The translations under genes and the position numbers were made by a program. Under the pieces are notes generated by a model. That model saw nothing but the letters and a program-made list of their open reading frames with translations, did no database searches and was not told where the DNA came from. Of a DNA stretch of 64,000 nt, positions 30,977 to 39,501 are shown piece after piece; the stretch's first letter is position 1; each line of letters starts with the position of its first letter. Origin of the DNA: Paenibacillus oleatilyticus (GTDB taxonomy: Bacteria > Bacillota > Bacilli > Paenibacillales > NBRC-103111); contig NZ_JAHNZO010000033.1 in assembly GCF_018998565.1 (NCBI RefSeq), positions 22,109-86,108 of the forward strand, written 5' to 3'.

Positions 30977-31954
30977 ATGAACGCTTTACTAGAGGTGCAG
31001 GGACTGCAAACGGAGTTCGTCACCCGTTCCGGCGTGGTGAGGGCGGTTGACGGGGTCGATCTGGTGCTGCACAAGGGGGAGACCTTGGGGGTCGTCGGCG
31101 AATCGGGCTGTGGCAAAAGCGTCACCTCCATGTCGATCATGGGACTGCTCCCCAAGGGCGTCAGCCGGATTGCCGGCGGAGATATCCGGTATAACGGTAC
31201 AAGCCTGCTCTCCCTGTCCGCCGCCGAGCTGCGGAAAATTCGCGGCAACAAGATGGCGATGATTTTTCAAGAGCCGATGACTTCGCTCAATCCGGTGTTC
31301 AAGATCGGTTCGCAAATTGCAGAGACGGTCCGCTTCCACATGAAGGTGAGCAAGAAGGAAGCCTGGAGCAGGGCGGTCGAGATGCTGACCAAGGTAGGCA
31401 TTCCCCGTCCTGAGCAGATTGCCATGGAATATCCGCATCAGCTGTCGGGCGGGATGCGGCAGCGGGTCATGATCGCCATGGCGATGGCGTGCGGCCCCGA
31501 GGTGCTGATCGCCGACGAGCCGACGACTGCGCTCGATGTGACGATTCAGGCGCAAATTCTGGACCTGATGCGCGAGCTGCAGGAGGCGCAGGGGACGGCC
31601 GTGCTGCTCATTACTCACGACCTCGGCGTCGTGGCGGAGACGTGCCAGCGGGTCGTGGTGATGTATGCCGGTCAGGTGGTCGAGGAAACCGACGTGAAGA
31701 CGCTGTTCCGGCAGCCGAAGCATCCGTACACCCGGGGGCTGCTGGCTTCCTTGCCGCAGCTTGCGGGCGAGCAGCACCGTCTGGAGCCGATTCCGGGCAG
31801 CGTGCCGAATCCGGCGGAGATGCCGAAGGGTTGTCGGTTCGCTCCCCGCTGCGCCTTCCGGACGGATGCATGCGATACCGTGCCTCCGCAGCTGACGGAG
31901 GTCGAGACCGGGCACAAATGCCGCTGCTTGCTCGTTCAGGAGGGACTATTATGA
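30977..31954 (+). CDS. dppD: Peptide ABC transporter ATPase, DppD type
   Basis: A 325-residue ATPase. Walker A is GESGCGKS (41-48), the Q-loop is in MIFQEPMTSLNP, the signature is LSGGMRQRV and Walker B is VLIADEPTTALD, with the H-loop in LLITHD. The C-terminal oligopeptide-transporter extension has the cysteines of GCRFAPRCAF and TGHKCRC, which in some DppD/OppD proteins bind an iron-sulphur cluster. Overlaps dppF by four bases. Confidence 0.94.
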   Translation: MNALLEVQGLQTEFVTRSGVVRAVDGVDLVLHKGETLGVVGESGCGKSVTSMSIMGLLPKGVSRIAGGDIRYNGTSLLSLSAAELRKIRGNKMAMIFQEPMTSLNPVFKIGSQIAETVRFHMKVSKKEAWSRAVEMLTKVGIPRPEQIAMEYPHQLSGGMRQRVMIAMAMACGPEVLIADEPTTALDVTIQAQILDLMRELQEAQGTAVLLITHDLGVVAETCQRVVVMYAGQVVEETDVKTLFRQPKHPYTRGLLASLPQLAGEQHRLEPIPGSVPNPAEMPKGCRFAPRCAFRTDACDTVPPQLTEVETGHKCRCLLVQEGLL

Positions 31955-32916
31955 GCGCATTGCTGGAGATTCGCAATCTGAAGAAGCACTATCCGATCCG
32001 CAAAGGCTTATTTTCAAAACAGGTTGGCGTCGTCAAGGCGGTCGACGGCGTTAACCTGACCATCGAGAAAGGCGAGACGCTGGCGATCGTCGGGGAATCC
32101 GGCTGCGGAAAATCGACGACGGGCCGTTCGATTCTGCGCCTCATCGAGCCGACCGAAGGCGATATTTTCTTCGAGGGAACCGACGTGCGGAAGCTGTCGC
32201 CGGAGGAAATGCGCAAGTTCCGCACGAAGATGCAAATCGTGTTCCAGGACCCGTACGCTTCGCTCGATCCGCGGTGGACCGTGCAGCAGACGCTGGAGGA
32301 GCCGCTCCGCACGCACGAGAAGCTGTCTGAGGACGAGCTGAAGCGCCGCGTAGCGGAGCTGATGGAAGTCGTGGGACTGTCCTCGTACCATGCTCACCGT
32401 TACCCGCACGAGTTTTCCGGCGGGCAGCGGCAGCGGATCGGGATAGCTCGCGCACTCGCGCTGAAGCCGAAGTTCATCGTATGCGATGAGCCGGTGTCCG
32501 CGCTGGATGTGTCGATCCGCGCCCAGGTGCTCAATCTGATGCAGGAGCTGCAGGAGCAGTTTTCGCTCACGTACATGTTTATTTCCCACGATCTGTCCGT
32601 CGTGAAGTTCATCAGCGACCGGGTCGGGGTGATGTACCTGGGCCGCATGGTGGAGCTGGCGCCGACCGAGGAGCTGTACGACAAGCCGCTGCACCCTTAC
32701 ACGCAGGCACTGATGTCGGCCCTGCCCGTGCCCGATCCCGAGACGAAGCGGGAGCGAATTATTTTGACCGGCGACGTGCCAAATCCGCAAAATCCCCCCG
32801 CCGGGTGCGCGTTCCATACCCGGTGCCCGGTCGCCAAGCCCGAATGCGGGAGCGTCCCGCCCGAGTGGAAGGAAGTCTCTCCCGGGCGGAGCGTGGCTTG
32901 TCACTTGTATTCATGA
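31951..32916 (+). CDS. dppF: Peptide ABC transporter ATPase, DppF type
   Basis: A 321-residue ATPase starting at an ATG that overlaps the dppD stop (ATGA). Walker A GESGCGKST, Q-loop VFQDPYASLDP, signature FSGGQRQRI, Walker B FIVCDEPVSALD and H-loop FISHD are intact. The C-terminus has GCAFHTRCPVAKPEC, again with the oligo_HPY cysteines. The frame continues upstream of 31951, but only as shadow of dppD. Confidence 0.94.
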   Translation: MSALLEIRNLKKHYPIRKGLFSKQVGVVKAVDGVNLTIEKGETLAIVGESGCGKSTTGRSILRLIEPTEGDIFFEGTDVRKLSPEEMRKFRTKMQIVFQDPYASLDPRWTVQQTLEEPLRTHEKLSEDELKRRVAELMEVVGLSSYHAHRYPHEFSGGQRQRIGIARALALKPKFIVCDEPVSALDVSIRAQVLNLMQELQEQFSLTYMFISHDLSVVKFISDRVGVMYLGRMVELAPTEELYDKPLHPYTQALMSALPVPDPETKRERIILTGDVPNPQNPPAGCAFHTRCPVAKPECGSVPPEWKEVSPGRSVACHLYS

Positions 32917-32963
32917 TAAATTTAAAAGTGATGGGCAATTATGGGTTTGGGGGCTAAGCTGTC

Positions 32964-33752
32964 ATGCTGAAAACATTAGATAATGCGCTGGAGCTTTTGG
33001 AATATTTTACAAGGGAAACGCCGTCTTGGGGCGTGCGGGAATTGGCGAAAGAGATGGACATGAGCCACTCGATCGTTCACCGCATCTTGACGACCTTCGA
33101 GTCCCGCGGATTCCTGATTCAAAACGACGAAACGAAAAAGTACGAGCTGGGAACGAAGCTGTGGGAATACGGTTCGATTATTAGGGATAACCTCCGTATT
33201 TCCGATGTGATCCTGCCCGTTATGCATACATTATCCGAGGAAACGGGAGAATCCGTGTTCCTTACCTGGCTGGACGATCATGAAGGGATCTGCGTGGAAA
33301 TTGCGGAAAGTCCGCAGCGGATCAAATATGCGATGTCTTCGGTCGGAGACCGGACGCCGCTCTATGCCGGAGCCTCCAACAAGGTCATTATGGCGTATTT
33401 GCCGAAAGCCGATCAGGAGGCGATCATCGACAAGGGCTTGAAGCCCAAGACCGGCAAGACGGTCATCGATCCGGAGAAGCTGATGGGGGATTTGGCGGCG
33501 ATTCGCAAGGCGGGCTGGGCTTACTCCGTTGGAGAATACTCCGACGCGACGTTCGGGATCGCGCTTCCGATTTTTAATAAGCGGCGTGAAATCGTGGCGT
33601 CGCTTACGCTCGCCGGGCCGGAGTACCGGATGCCGGAAGCGAAAGTGTCGGAGGTGCTGGATATGATGCGCAGAAAGCGCGACGAGATTGAAGCGTGCTT
33701 GCACAAGCTGAGCATTTCGTCGGTCGCCGGAAGGCGTCATCCGATATCCTGA
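32964..33752 (+). CDS. IclR-family transcriptional regulator
   Basis: A 262-residue regulator: N-terminal winged HTH (NALELLEYFTRETPSWGVRE, then MSHSIVHRILTTFES) and C-terminal effector domain (LGTKLWEYGSI, then PLYAGASNKVIMAYLP, then WAYSVGEYSDATFGIALPIF). GGGGGCTAAG precedes the ATG. It lies inside the peptide operon, between dppF and the DUF1177 gene, and most likely represses the operon through the palindrome at 25902-25920, released by a breakdown intermediate. Confidence 0.92.
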   Translation: MLKTLDNALELLEYFTRETPSWGVRELAKEMDMSHSIVHRILTTFESRGFLIQNDETKKYELGTKLWEYGSIIRDNLRISDVILPVMHTLSEETGESVFLTWLDDHEGICVEIAESPQRIKYAMSSVGDRTPLYAGASNKVIMAYLPKADQEAIIDKGLKPKTGKTVIDPEKLMGDLAAIRKAGWAYSVGEYSDATFGIALPIFNKRREIVASLTLAGPEYRMPEAKVSEVLDMMRRKRDEIEACLHKLSISSVAGRRHPIS

Positions 33753-33849
33753 CAAGGAATGTAAGTATTCCCGCCCGCTGATCGCCGATCGCCGTCTGCC
33801 GATCGTTCGGAAAAACGCAAGTTTTTGAAGAGGAGAGGGGAATGACACC

Positions 33850-34797
33850 ATGTCTTTACAGCAAACGCTGCTTGTTTACGAAACGATGGATAGCGCCTAT
33901 GTCAACGGGCATCACATCAAAGAGCTGTTCGCAGCCTATCCGGAGGTAGAGGTCTCCGTCCAGACGGTACAGGGCGAGAAGGGCTCGACCGATTTTGTCA
34001 AAATTGTCATCCCGGGCATGAAAGGGAAGCGGAGCGGCGGGTCTGCGCCGACCTTCGGGATTATCGGACGCCTCGGCGGCATCGGAGCCCGCCCGTCCCG
34101 GATCGGCATCGTGTCCGATGCGGATGGCGCCGTGGCTGCGGTAGCCAGTGCGCTGAAGCTCGCGGACATGAAGCGAAAGGGTGATCATCTCCGGGGCGAC
34201 GTGATCGTCACGACCCATATCTGCCCGGATGCACCGACCCGGCCTCATGAGCCGGTCGATTTTATGGACTCTCCCGTCGATATACTGACCATGAATCAAT
34301 ATGAGGTCGTGCCGGAAATGGAAGCGATCCTGTCCATCGATACGACGAAGGGCAACCGGGTCATCAACCATAAAGGCATCACGATTTCGCCGACCGTGAA
34401 GGAAGGCTATATTTTGCGGATCAGCGACGATTTGCTGCGCATCATGGAGATGACGACCGGTCAGCACCCGGTTACCTTCCCGATTACGATGCAGGACATT
34501 ACGCCTTACGGCAACGATCTGTACCATATCAACAGCATTCTGCAGCCTGCGGTCGCTACGAATGCGCCGGTAGTCGGTCTGGCGATTACCGCGCAATCGA
34601 CCGTTCCGGGCTGCGGCACGGGGGCAAGCCATGAGGTGGATATTGCTGCCGCGGTAAAATTTGCCGTCGAAACGGCGAAGGAAGTCACGAACGGCACCTG
34701 CTCTTTCTACAGCAAGGACGAGTTTGCGAAAATTCAGCAGCTTTACGGCTCGATGAAGGTTCTTCAGACGATGGGCGGCACGTCCGTCAACGCCTAA
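33850..34797 (+). CDS. DUF1177-family protein
   Basis: A 315-residue protein I place in DUF1177, an uncharacterised family that I recall next to AroM-family and peptide-transport genes. Visible features are a glycine-rich GIIGRLGGIGARPSRIGIVS, an ICPDAPTRPHEPVDFMDSP segment with possible metal ligands, and SIDTTKGNRVINHKG. The acidic and His residues would suit a metal-dependent hydrolase, but this is speculation. GAGGAGAGG precedes the ATG. It is translated with the AroM and M29-like genes downstream, which suggests one pathway. Confidence 0.8.
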   Translation: MSLQQTLLVYETMDSAYVNGHHIKELFAAYPEVEVSVQTVQGEKGSTDFVKIVIPGMKGKRSGGSAPTFGIIGRLGGIGARPSRIGIVSDADGAVAAVASALKLADMKRKGDHLRGDVIVTTHICPDAPTRPHEPVDFMDSPVDILTMNQYEVVPEMEAILSIDTTKGNRVINHKGITISPTVKEGYILRISDDLLRIMEMTTGQHPVTFPITMQDITPYGNDLYHINSILQPAVATNAPVVGLAITAQSTVPGCGTGASHEVDIAAAVKFAVETAKEVTNGTCSFYSKDEFAKIQQLYGSMKVLQTMGGTSVNA

Positions 34798-34834
34798 TAC
34801 CCGGTCCGGAGCGGATGCGCCGGCTGAAACGGAG

Positions 34835-35515
34835 ATGGCTGAAGTGAAGAAATTAGGTACCGTTACCATCGGGCAGGCGCCCCGTCCGGATGTGACGCCG
34901 ATTTTGGAACGGCACTTGGGGGACCGGGTTGAATTGCTTCAGGTCGGGGTGCTGGATGGGATGACGAAGCAAGAGATCGCCGCCTCGCTGTCTCCGAACT
35001 CGGAACACTATGTGCTGACCTCGCGGCTGGCCAACGGGGACGCCGTCGTGATGGCAAGGGAAAAAATCGCGCCGCTGCTCCAGCAAAAGATCGATTGGCT
35101 CGAAGAGGTGGGCTGCCGGCAGATCCTTGTTCTCTGCACGGGGGTATTCGACGGATTGACGACGAAGAATGCCCGTCTGCTGGAGCCCGACGAGCTGCTG
35201 GCCCCAATTGTCGCGGCGATGGTTCGCGGCATGCGGTTCGGCGTTCTCGTTCCTTTGGCCGAGCAGCAGGAGGCCTTGGCGGAGAAATGGAGGCATCACG
35301 GGCTTGATCCGTTCATCGCGGCCGCTTCGCCGTACGACTTCAGGGAAAAGCAGGCGCTTGCCGCATGCGCGCAGCTGAAGGACCAGGCGGACATCGTGCT
35401 GCTCGATTGCATGGGATATACGGAAGCGATGAGGGCGTTTGTCGCCAGGCATACGGGGCTGCCCGTGATTTTGTCCAATGCGCTGATGGCCAAGGTAATT
35501 TCGGAGATGATCTGA
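34835..35515 (+). CDS. AroM-family protein
   Basis: A 226-residue protein of the AroM family, related to the Asp/Glu racemase fold. It starts LGTVTIGQAPRPDVTPIL, a family hallmark, and has ILVLCTGVFDGL and ADIVLLDCMGYTEAMR, with cysteines where racemase-like enzymes place catalytic thiols. Two starts are possible: ATG 34835 or GTG 34844 (behind GGAGATGG). AroM in E. coli has no established role. The operon context (peptide import, peptidases) suggests an amino-acid isomerase or lyase step, which is inference. Confidence 0.82.
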   Translation: MAEVKKLGTVTIGQAPRPDVTPILERHLGDRVELLQVGVLDGMTKQEIAASLSPNSEHYVLTSRLANGDAVVMAREKIAPLLQQKIDWLEEVGCRQILVLCTGVFDGLTTKNARLLEPDELLAPIVAAMVRGMRFGVLVPLAEQQEALAEKWRHHGLDPFIAAASPYDFREKQALAACAQLKDQADIVLLDCMGYTEAMRAFVARHTGLPVILSNALMAKVISEMI

Positions 35516-35552
35516 AAAGGCAAGTCAAATTTGCAAGATAGGAAGTTAGGCT

Positions 35553-36500
35553 ATGGATACGTCTTTGATCAAAGTAAGCTGCGGCCTGCTGCAAAGCTGT
35601 CTCGGGCTCAAGCCGCACGAGAAGCTGCTGGTGGTCGCCGATGACCTGAAGAAAGACATCGGCGAAGCGTTATACGAGGCGGGGAAGCAGCTCGGCGCCG
35701 AGGCGATGCTGATGGTGATGAAGGAGCGGGAGAAGTCGGGACAAGAGCCGCCGTCGCCGGTTAGCGAGGCGATGAAGCGGGCCGATGTCGTCATCTGTGC
35801 GACCGAGCATTCCCTTACCCATACGAAAGCGCGCAAAGAAGCGGTGGCGCAAGGAGCCCGGTTAGCAACAATGCCGGGCATCACCCGGGATATGTTCCTG
35901 GAAGGCGCGATAGCTGCCGATTACGATAAAGTCCAACAGGTCACCGAGCAAGTGACCGACCTCCTCAGCCGCGGCAAGCGAGTACGGATCGAGAAGGACG
36001 GCAAGGTGCTGACCTTCTCCATCGAAGGGCGCAGCGGCATTTCGAGCACCGGCGTCTATGTGAATCCGGGAGAGTCCGGGAATTTGCCGTCCGGTGAAGG
36101 CTATATCGCCCCGGTGGAAGGGACCGCTTCGGGACAACTCGTGGTTGACGGCTCGATTGCGGACATCGGCAAGCTCTATAGTCCGGTGACGATTACGATG
36201 GAAAACGGCCGCCTCACCGAGGCGGAGGGAGAAGTTGCCGCGGAGCTGCTTCGGAAGCTCGGCGACGGCCAAGGCCGGCTCCTCGGCGAGTTCGGCATCG
36301 GCACGAACGACAAAGCCAGAATTACCGGCGTCGTGCTGGAAGACGAGAAGGTGTACGGTACGATCCACGTGGCCTTCGGCAGCAACCACACGTTCGGCGG
36401 AACGGTCGAAGCCGGGGTCCATATCGATCTGGTCGTGAACCGGCCAGACGTTTATATCGACGACGTGCTTATTTTAGACAAGGGCAGGCTGCTTGTTTAA
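35553..36500 (+). CDS. M29-like aminopeptidase family protein
   Basis: A 315-residue protein resembling leucyl aminopeptidase of the aminopeptidase T (M29) group and the related ring-cleaving NicX-type enzymes. The C-terminal half has the metal-binding region: ARITGVVLEDEKVYGTIHVA, then FGSNHTFGGTVEAGVHIDLV, with Glu and His residues suited to two metals, preceded by GRLLGEFGIGTN. It is shorter than classical M29 enzymes (about 410 residues). AGATAGGAAG precedes the ATG. Last gene of the operon before a strong terminator. Confidence 0.78.
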   Translation: MDTSLIKVSCGLLQSCLGLKPHEKLLVVADDLKKDIGEALYEAGKQLGAEAMLMVMKEREKSGQEPPSPVSEAMKRADVVICATEHSLTHTKARKEAVAQGARLATMPGITRDMFLEGAIAADYDKVQQVTEQVTDLLSRGKRVRIEKDGKVLTFSIEGRSGISSTGVYVNPGESGNLPSGEGYIAPVEGTASGQLVVDGSIADIGKLYSPVTITMENGRLTEAEGEVAAELLRKLGDGQGRLLGEFGIGTNDKARITGVVLEDEKVYGTIHVAFGSNHTFGGTVEAGVHIDLVVNRPDVYIDDVLILDKGRLLV

Positions 36501-36527
36501 CCCGATGGGTGGGCCTGTTCTAAACCC

Positions 36528-36580
36528 AAGCGCCGTTAAGGGAGGACGCGAGACGTTCCTTTCCTTAACGGCGCTTTTCT
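36528..36580 (+). terminator. Terminator of the peptide operon
   Basis: AAGCGCCGTTAAGG (36528-36541) pairs with CCTTAACGGCGCTT (36563-36576), followed by TTCTTTTC. Confidence 0.85.
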
Positions 36581-36675
36581 TTTCGCGGCGAACTTGCTTC
36601 GAGGTGGCATTCCATTTACAATTTGTCTTTAAGGAGAAGTCGGTCGGTTGATCCCCATCATATGAGGTGCATGTT

Positions 36676-37263
36676 ATGTCATTGAAGCCTCTCACCGCTT
36701 CATTTTTTCAACAGCCGACGCTGGAGCTGGCCCGTTCCTTGCTCGGCATGCTGCTCGTGAAGGAGACCGAAGCCGGCACGGCATCAGGCTGGATTGTCGA
36801 GACCGAGGCCTACATCGGCCCGGGAGATCGGGCGGCGCACAGCTTCGGCAATCGGAGGACAGCCCGAACGGAAGTGATGTTCGGTCCGCCCGGTCACGCC
36901 TATACCTATGTGATGCATACACATTGTCTCCTCAATGTGGTCAGCGGGCCGGTGGACCATCCGGAGGTAGTATTGATTCGGGCGATCGAGCCATGCATGG
37001 GAACGGAGCTCATGTACGAACGCCGCGGCCGGGATAAGAAGGAGCGGGAGCTGACCAGCGGCCCGGGGAAGCTGACGAAAGCGCTCGGCATTACGATGGA
37101 CGATTACGGAAGGCCGCTCTTCGAATCGCCGCTCTATATCGCCGAAGGAAAAGCGTTCGGGCCGGTGGAGACCGGTACCCGGATCGGGATCGAGAACAGT
37201 GGCGAAGCCCGCGATTATCCATGGCGCTTTTGGATCGGCGGCAACCGGTTTGTCTCGAAGTAG
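36676..37263 (+). CDS. mpg: DNA-3-methyladenine glycosylase (AAG/Mpg)
   Basis: A 195-residue base-excision repair enzyme that removes 3-methyladenine and other alkylated purines from DNA. Hallmarks are ARSLLGMLLV, the catalytic Glu in VETEAYIGPGDRAAHS, RTEVMFGPPGHAYTYVMHTH and LTSGPGKLTKALGI. The start at 36676 has GAGGTG six bases upstream; ATG 36667 is in frame but poorly placed. It forms an operon with the alkyltransferase-like gene 12 bp downstream, so both deal with alkylation damage. Confidence 0.93.
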   Translation: MSLKPLTASFFQQPTLELARSLLGMLLVKETEAGTASGWIVETEAYIGPGDRAAHSFGNRRTARTEVMFGPPGHAYTYVMHTHCLLNVVSGPVDHPEVVLIRAIEPCMGTELMYERRGRDKKERELTSGPGKLTKALGITMDDYGRPLFESPLYIAEGKAFGPVETGTRIGIENSGEARDYPWRFWIGGNRFVSK

Positions 37264-37275
37264 AGGAGGTAGCGG

Positions 37276-37590
37276 ATGAATCCATTTTCGCAGCGGGTGA
37301 TCGAAATCATTCAAGGCATTCCGGAAGGGTATGTCATGACTTACGGTCAAATCGCCGGGCTGGCCGGAAGTCCGAGGGGGGCCAGACAGGTCGTGCGCAT
37401 TCTTCATTCGTCAAGCGGCAAGCACGGACTGCCCTGGCACCGGGTGGTTAACGCCCGGGGGGAAATTGGAATCCAGCAAGAGGAAGGCCGCATGCTCCAA
37501 ATGCTGTACCTTCGAGGTGAAGGCGTCGAGGTCGCCGACAACGGACAACTTGATTTGGACCGGTGGCGCTTCATTCCGCTTGACGAGTAA
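37276..37590 (+). CDS. Alkyltransferase-like protein (ATL)
   Basis: A 104-residue homologue of O6-methylguanine methyltransferase. The helix-turn-helix region is GYVMTYGQIAGLAGSPRGAR with the flipping Arg, but the active-site motif reads PWHRVV where methyltransferases have PCHRVV. The Cys-to-Trp change is diagnostic of ATL proteins, which bind O6-alkylguanine without removing the alkyl group and hand it to nucleotide excision repair. AGAGGAGG precedes the ATG. Pairing with mpg fits a two-gene alkylation-repair operon. Confidence 0.93.
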   Translation: MNPFSQRVIEIIQGIPEGYVMTYGQIAGLAGSPRGARQVVRILHSSSGKHGLPWHRVVNARGEIGIQQEEGRMLQMLYLRGEGVEVADNGQLDLDRWRFIPLDE

Positions 37591-37640
37591 CGGCTCTGAA
37601 GGCACGGAATATCATCATGCCATTTCGGGGGAGTAGGTTT

Positions 37641-38279
37641 ATGTTCAAAAAAATAAGCTTAGCCCTCCTCTACGCCGTCATGGCTTTCCTCATCTACAGG
37701 TACGGGGAAGAGATTGTGGGGTGGTTTCAATCCTCCAGCGACATGGCTCTGGTCATCGTTGCGGCAACGGTTATGGCGTTGTTCCCGGTTATCCCCTATC
37801 CGGTTGTCGGCGGGGTCATTGGCGCGGCATTCGGGCCGGTGCTTGGTGCGGCGATCACATGGGCGGGCTCGACGGCGGCTTCGCTCCTGATGTTTTTATT
37901 TGTCCGTTACGGGTATCAGGAATGGGGCCAGCGAATGCTGTACCGCTACGAACGTCTCGGCAAGCTGACCGTTCTGTTCGAGCGGAACGCCTTTCTGACC
38001 ATCCTCTTCGCCAGGCTCATTCCTTTCCTTCCGTCGATTATCATCAATGCGTATTCCGCTTTAAGCCGCGTTTCCTTTGCCGCGTATGCCGCGGCGTCCG
38101 CGCTGGGCAAAATCCCGGCCATGCTCTTGTTCGCGTTCGTAGGCAATACTTTGATGACGGAGCCGGGAGCGGTATGGATTACTCTGGGAATTTACGGGGG
38201 CTTCCTCGCGGTCACGCTACTGGCCTACCGGCAATGGAAACGAAGCAAGGAGCCGGTTCAAAGCAACCGGCAGGCATGA
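37641..38279 (+). CDS. TVP38/TMEM64-family membrane protein
   Basis: A 212-residue VTT/DedA-superfamily membrane protein with five or six hydrophobic segments. The family core is visible as VVGGVIGAAFGPVLGAAITW and FARLIPFLPSIIINAYSALS, followed by LGKIPAML. Such proteins are thought to move phospholipids or undecaprenyl phosphate across membranes. The start at 37641 follows GGGGGAGTAGG; ATG 37617 is in frame without a site. Function not established in this locus. Confidence 0.85.
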   Translation: MFKKISLALLYAVMAFLIYRYGEEIVGWFQSSSDMALVIVAATVMALFPVIPYPVVGGVIGAAFGPVLGAAITWAGSTAASLLMFLFVRYGYQEWGQRMLYRYERLGKLTVLFERNAFLTILFARLIPFLPSIIINAYSALSRVSFAAYAAASALGKIPAMLLFAFVGNTLMTEPGAVWITLGIYGGFLAVTLLAYRQWKRSKEPVQSNRQA

Positions 38280-38331
38280 AAAAGAGAGGCGCCGTTGTAC
38301 GTCGTTTGAACCTTCGTTGAGCAGGGGGATT

Positions 38332-39234
38332 TCATGCGTTTATTACCTTCAGGCGCTTTATATCTTGTATAGGTGAAAAACCAAACATTCGGGAATATTC
38401 ACGGCTGAATTGCGACGGACTTTCATAGCCTACCCGGAATGCGACATCCGCGGCATCTGTTGACTCGGATAATAACAGACGCCGTGCTTCCTGCAGTCTC
38501 AGTTGTTTTTGGAACTGAATAGGGCTCATAGCGGTTACCTCTTTAAAGTGCCTATGTAGCGAAGAAGCACTCATATTCGCTATTTCCGCAAGCTCCTCAA
38601 TCCGAAAGGACCTATCATAGTTATTCATGATATGTTTGATAACGTCTCTGATTCGTTTGGCGCTGCTTCCATCTATAGAAATTTGTTCCAGTATAACTCC
38701 GTGCTGCCCTTGCAGAACCCTGTAGAGAATTTCCTTCGTGAAGAGAGGAGCAAGTACCGGGATATCCTTAGGGTTATCCAGCAAACGTGCCAACCTGATT
38801 ACCGCATCCAACAAAGATAATTCCATCCGGCTGACAAACATACCTCGCTTAGCGTTTTCTTTCGGGCCAACTCGTATGTCAGAATCGCTTAAAATCTCTA
38901 AGATTTGACTCGGGGTAAATTCAAGTTTGAGAGACAAATACGGAACTTGGGAAGAGGCTTCCATGACTTGGCCGGTAACCGGCAAGTTAACGGATGCAAC
39001 AAGGTAATCGGCAGGACCGTATCTAAAGCGCTCCTGTGCCAGCAATACCTCCTTCACACCCTGAACGACCATGCAAAAGGAAGGATTGTACACTCCAAAA
39101 TTTGATCCAGTAACGTTAGATCGACGAGTGAAAAATAAAGACGGAATTGCAGTCGCGTGAACACCGTCCTGGCCTGAATAACGCTCAATGAGTTTGGCAA
39201 GCTCCCCCTGCTGTTCATATATTCGTTCAGACAT
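38332..39234 (-). CDS. AraC-family regulator with AraC_N domain
   Basis: A 300-residue regulator. The N-terminal cupin-like AraC_N domain spans about 15-170 (FTRRSNVTGSNFGVYNPSFC, then VQGVKEVLL). The C-terminal double HTH has FRIEELAEIANMSASSLHRH, FQKQLRLQEARRLLL and VGYESPSQFSREYSRMFG. The start at 39234 is preceded by AGGAGGAG. It is divergent from an SDR gene, the pattern usual for this subfamily, which often controls a neighbouring oxidoreductase. Confidence 0.9.
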   Translation of the reverse strand: MSERIYEQQGELAKLIERYSGQDGVHATAIPSLFFTRRSNVTGSNFGVYNPSFCMVVQGVKEVLLAQERFRYGPADYLVASVNLPVTGQVMEASSQVPYLSLKLEFTPSQILEILSDSDIRVGPKENAKRGMFVSRMELSLLDAVIRLARLLDNPKDIPVLAPLFTKEILYRVLQGQHGVILEQISIDGSSAKRIRDVIKHIMNNYDRSFRIEELAEIANMSASSLHRHFKEVTAMSPIQFQKQLRLQEARRLLLSESTDAADVAFRVGYESPSQFSREYSRMFGFSPIQDIKRLKVINA

Positions 39235-39501
39235 AAACTCCTCCTGTTCCTCCATTCTTGATAGTTCCATCATAATTCAGATTCGTACGTAACGTAAATG
39301 GCTGTGAGAGTATTAGGCAATCATTTGAGAAGAATGAGATACCGATCGCCTTTTCATTTGCTGCATAATAAGGATGCCGAAGCAAAATGAGAAGGGAAAA
39401 ACCAACCTAACCACAGCGGTGATATCTGATAATTACTTGAATTTTCAGACACTGTCCAAATTATTAGAGGTCAGTATGCCAAGTTAAAGGGGAAGATTAG
39501 G

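Noticed and set aside
33856..34869. 337-codon open frame antisense to the DUF1177 gene
   Set aside because: The plus-strand gene has a good ribosome site and operon context; the antisense product looks like random Arg/His-rich translation.
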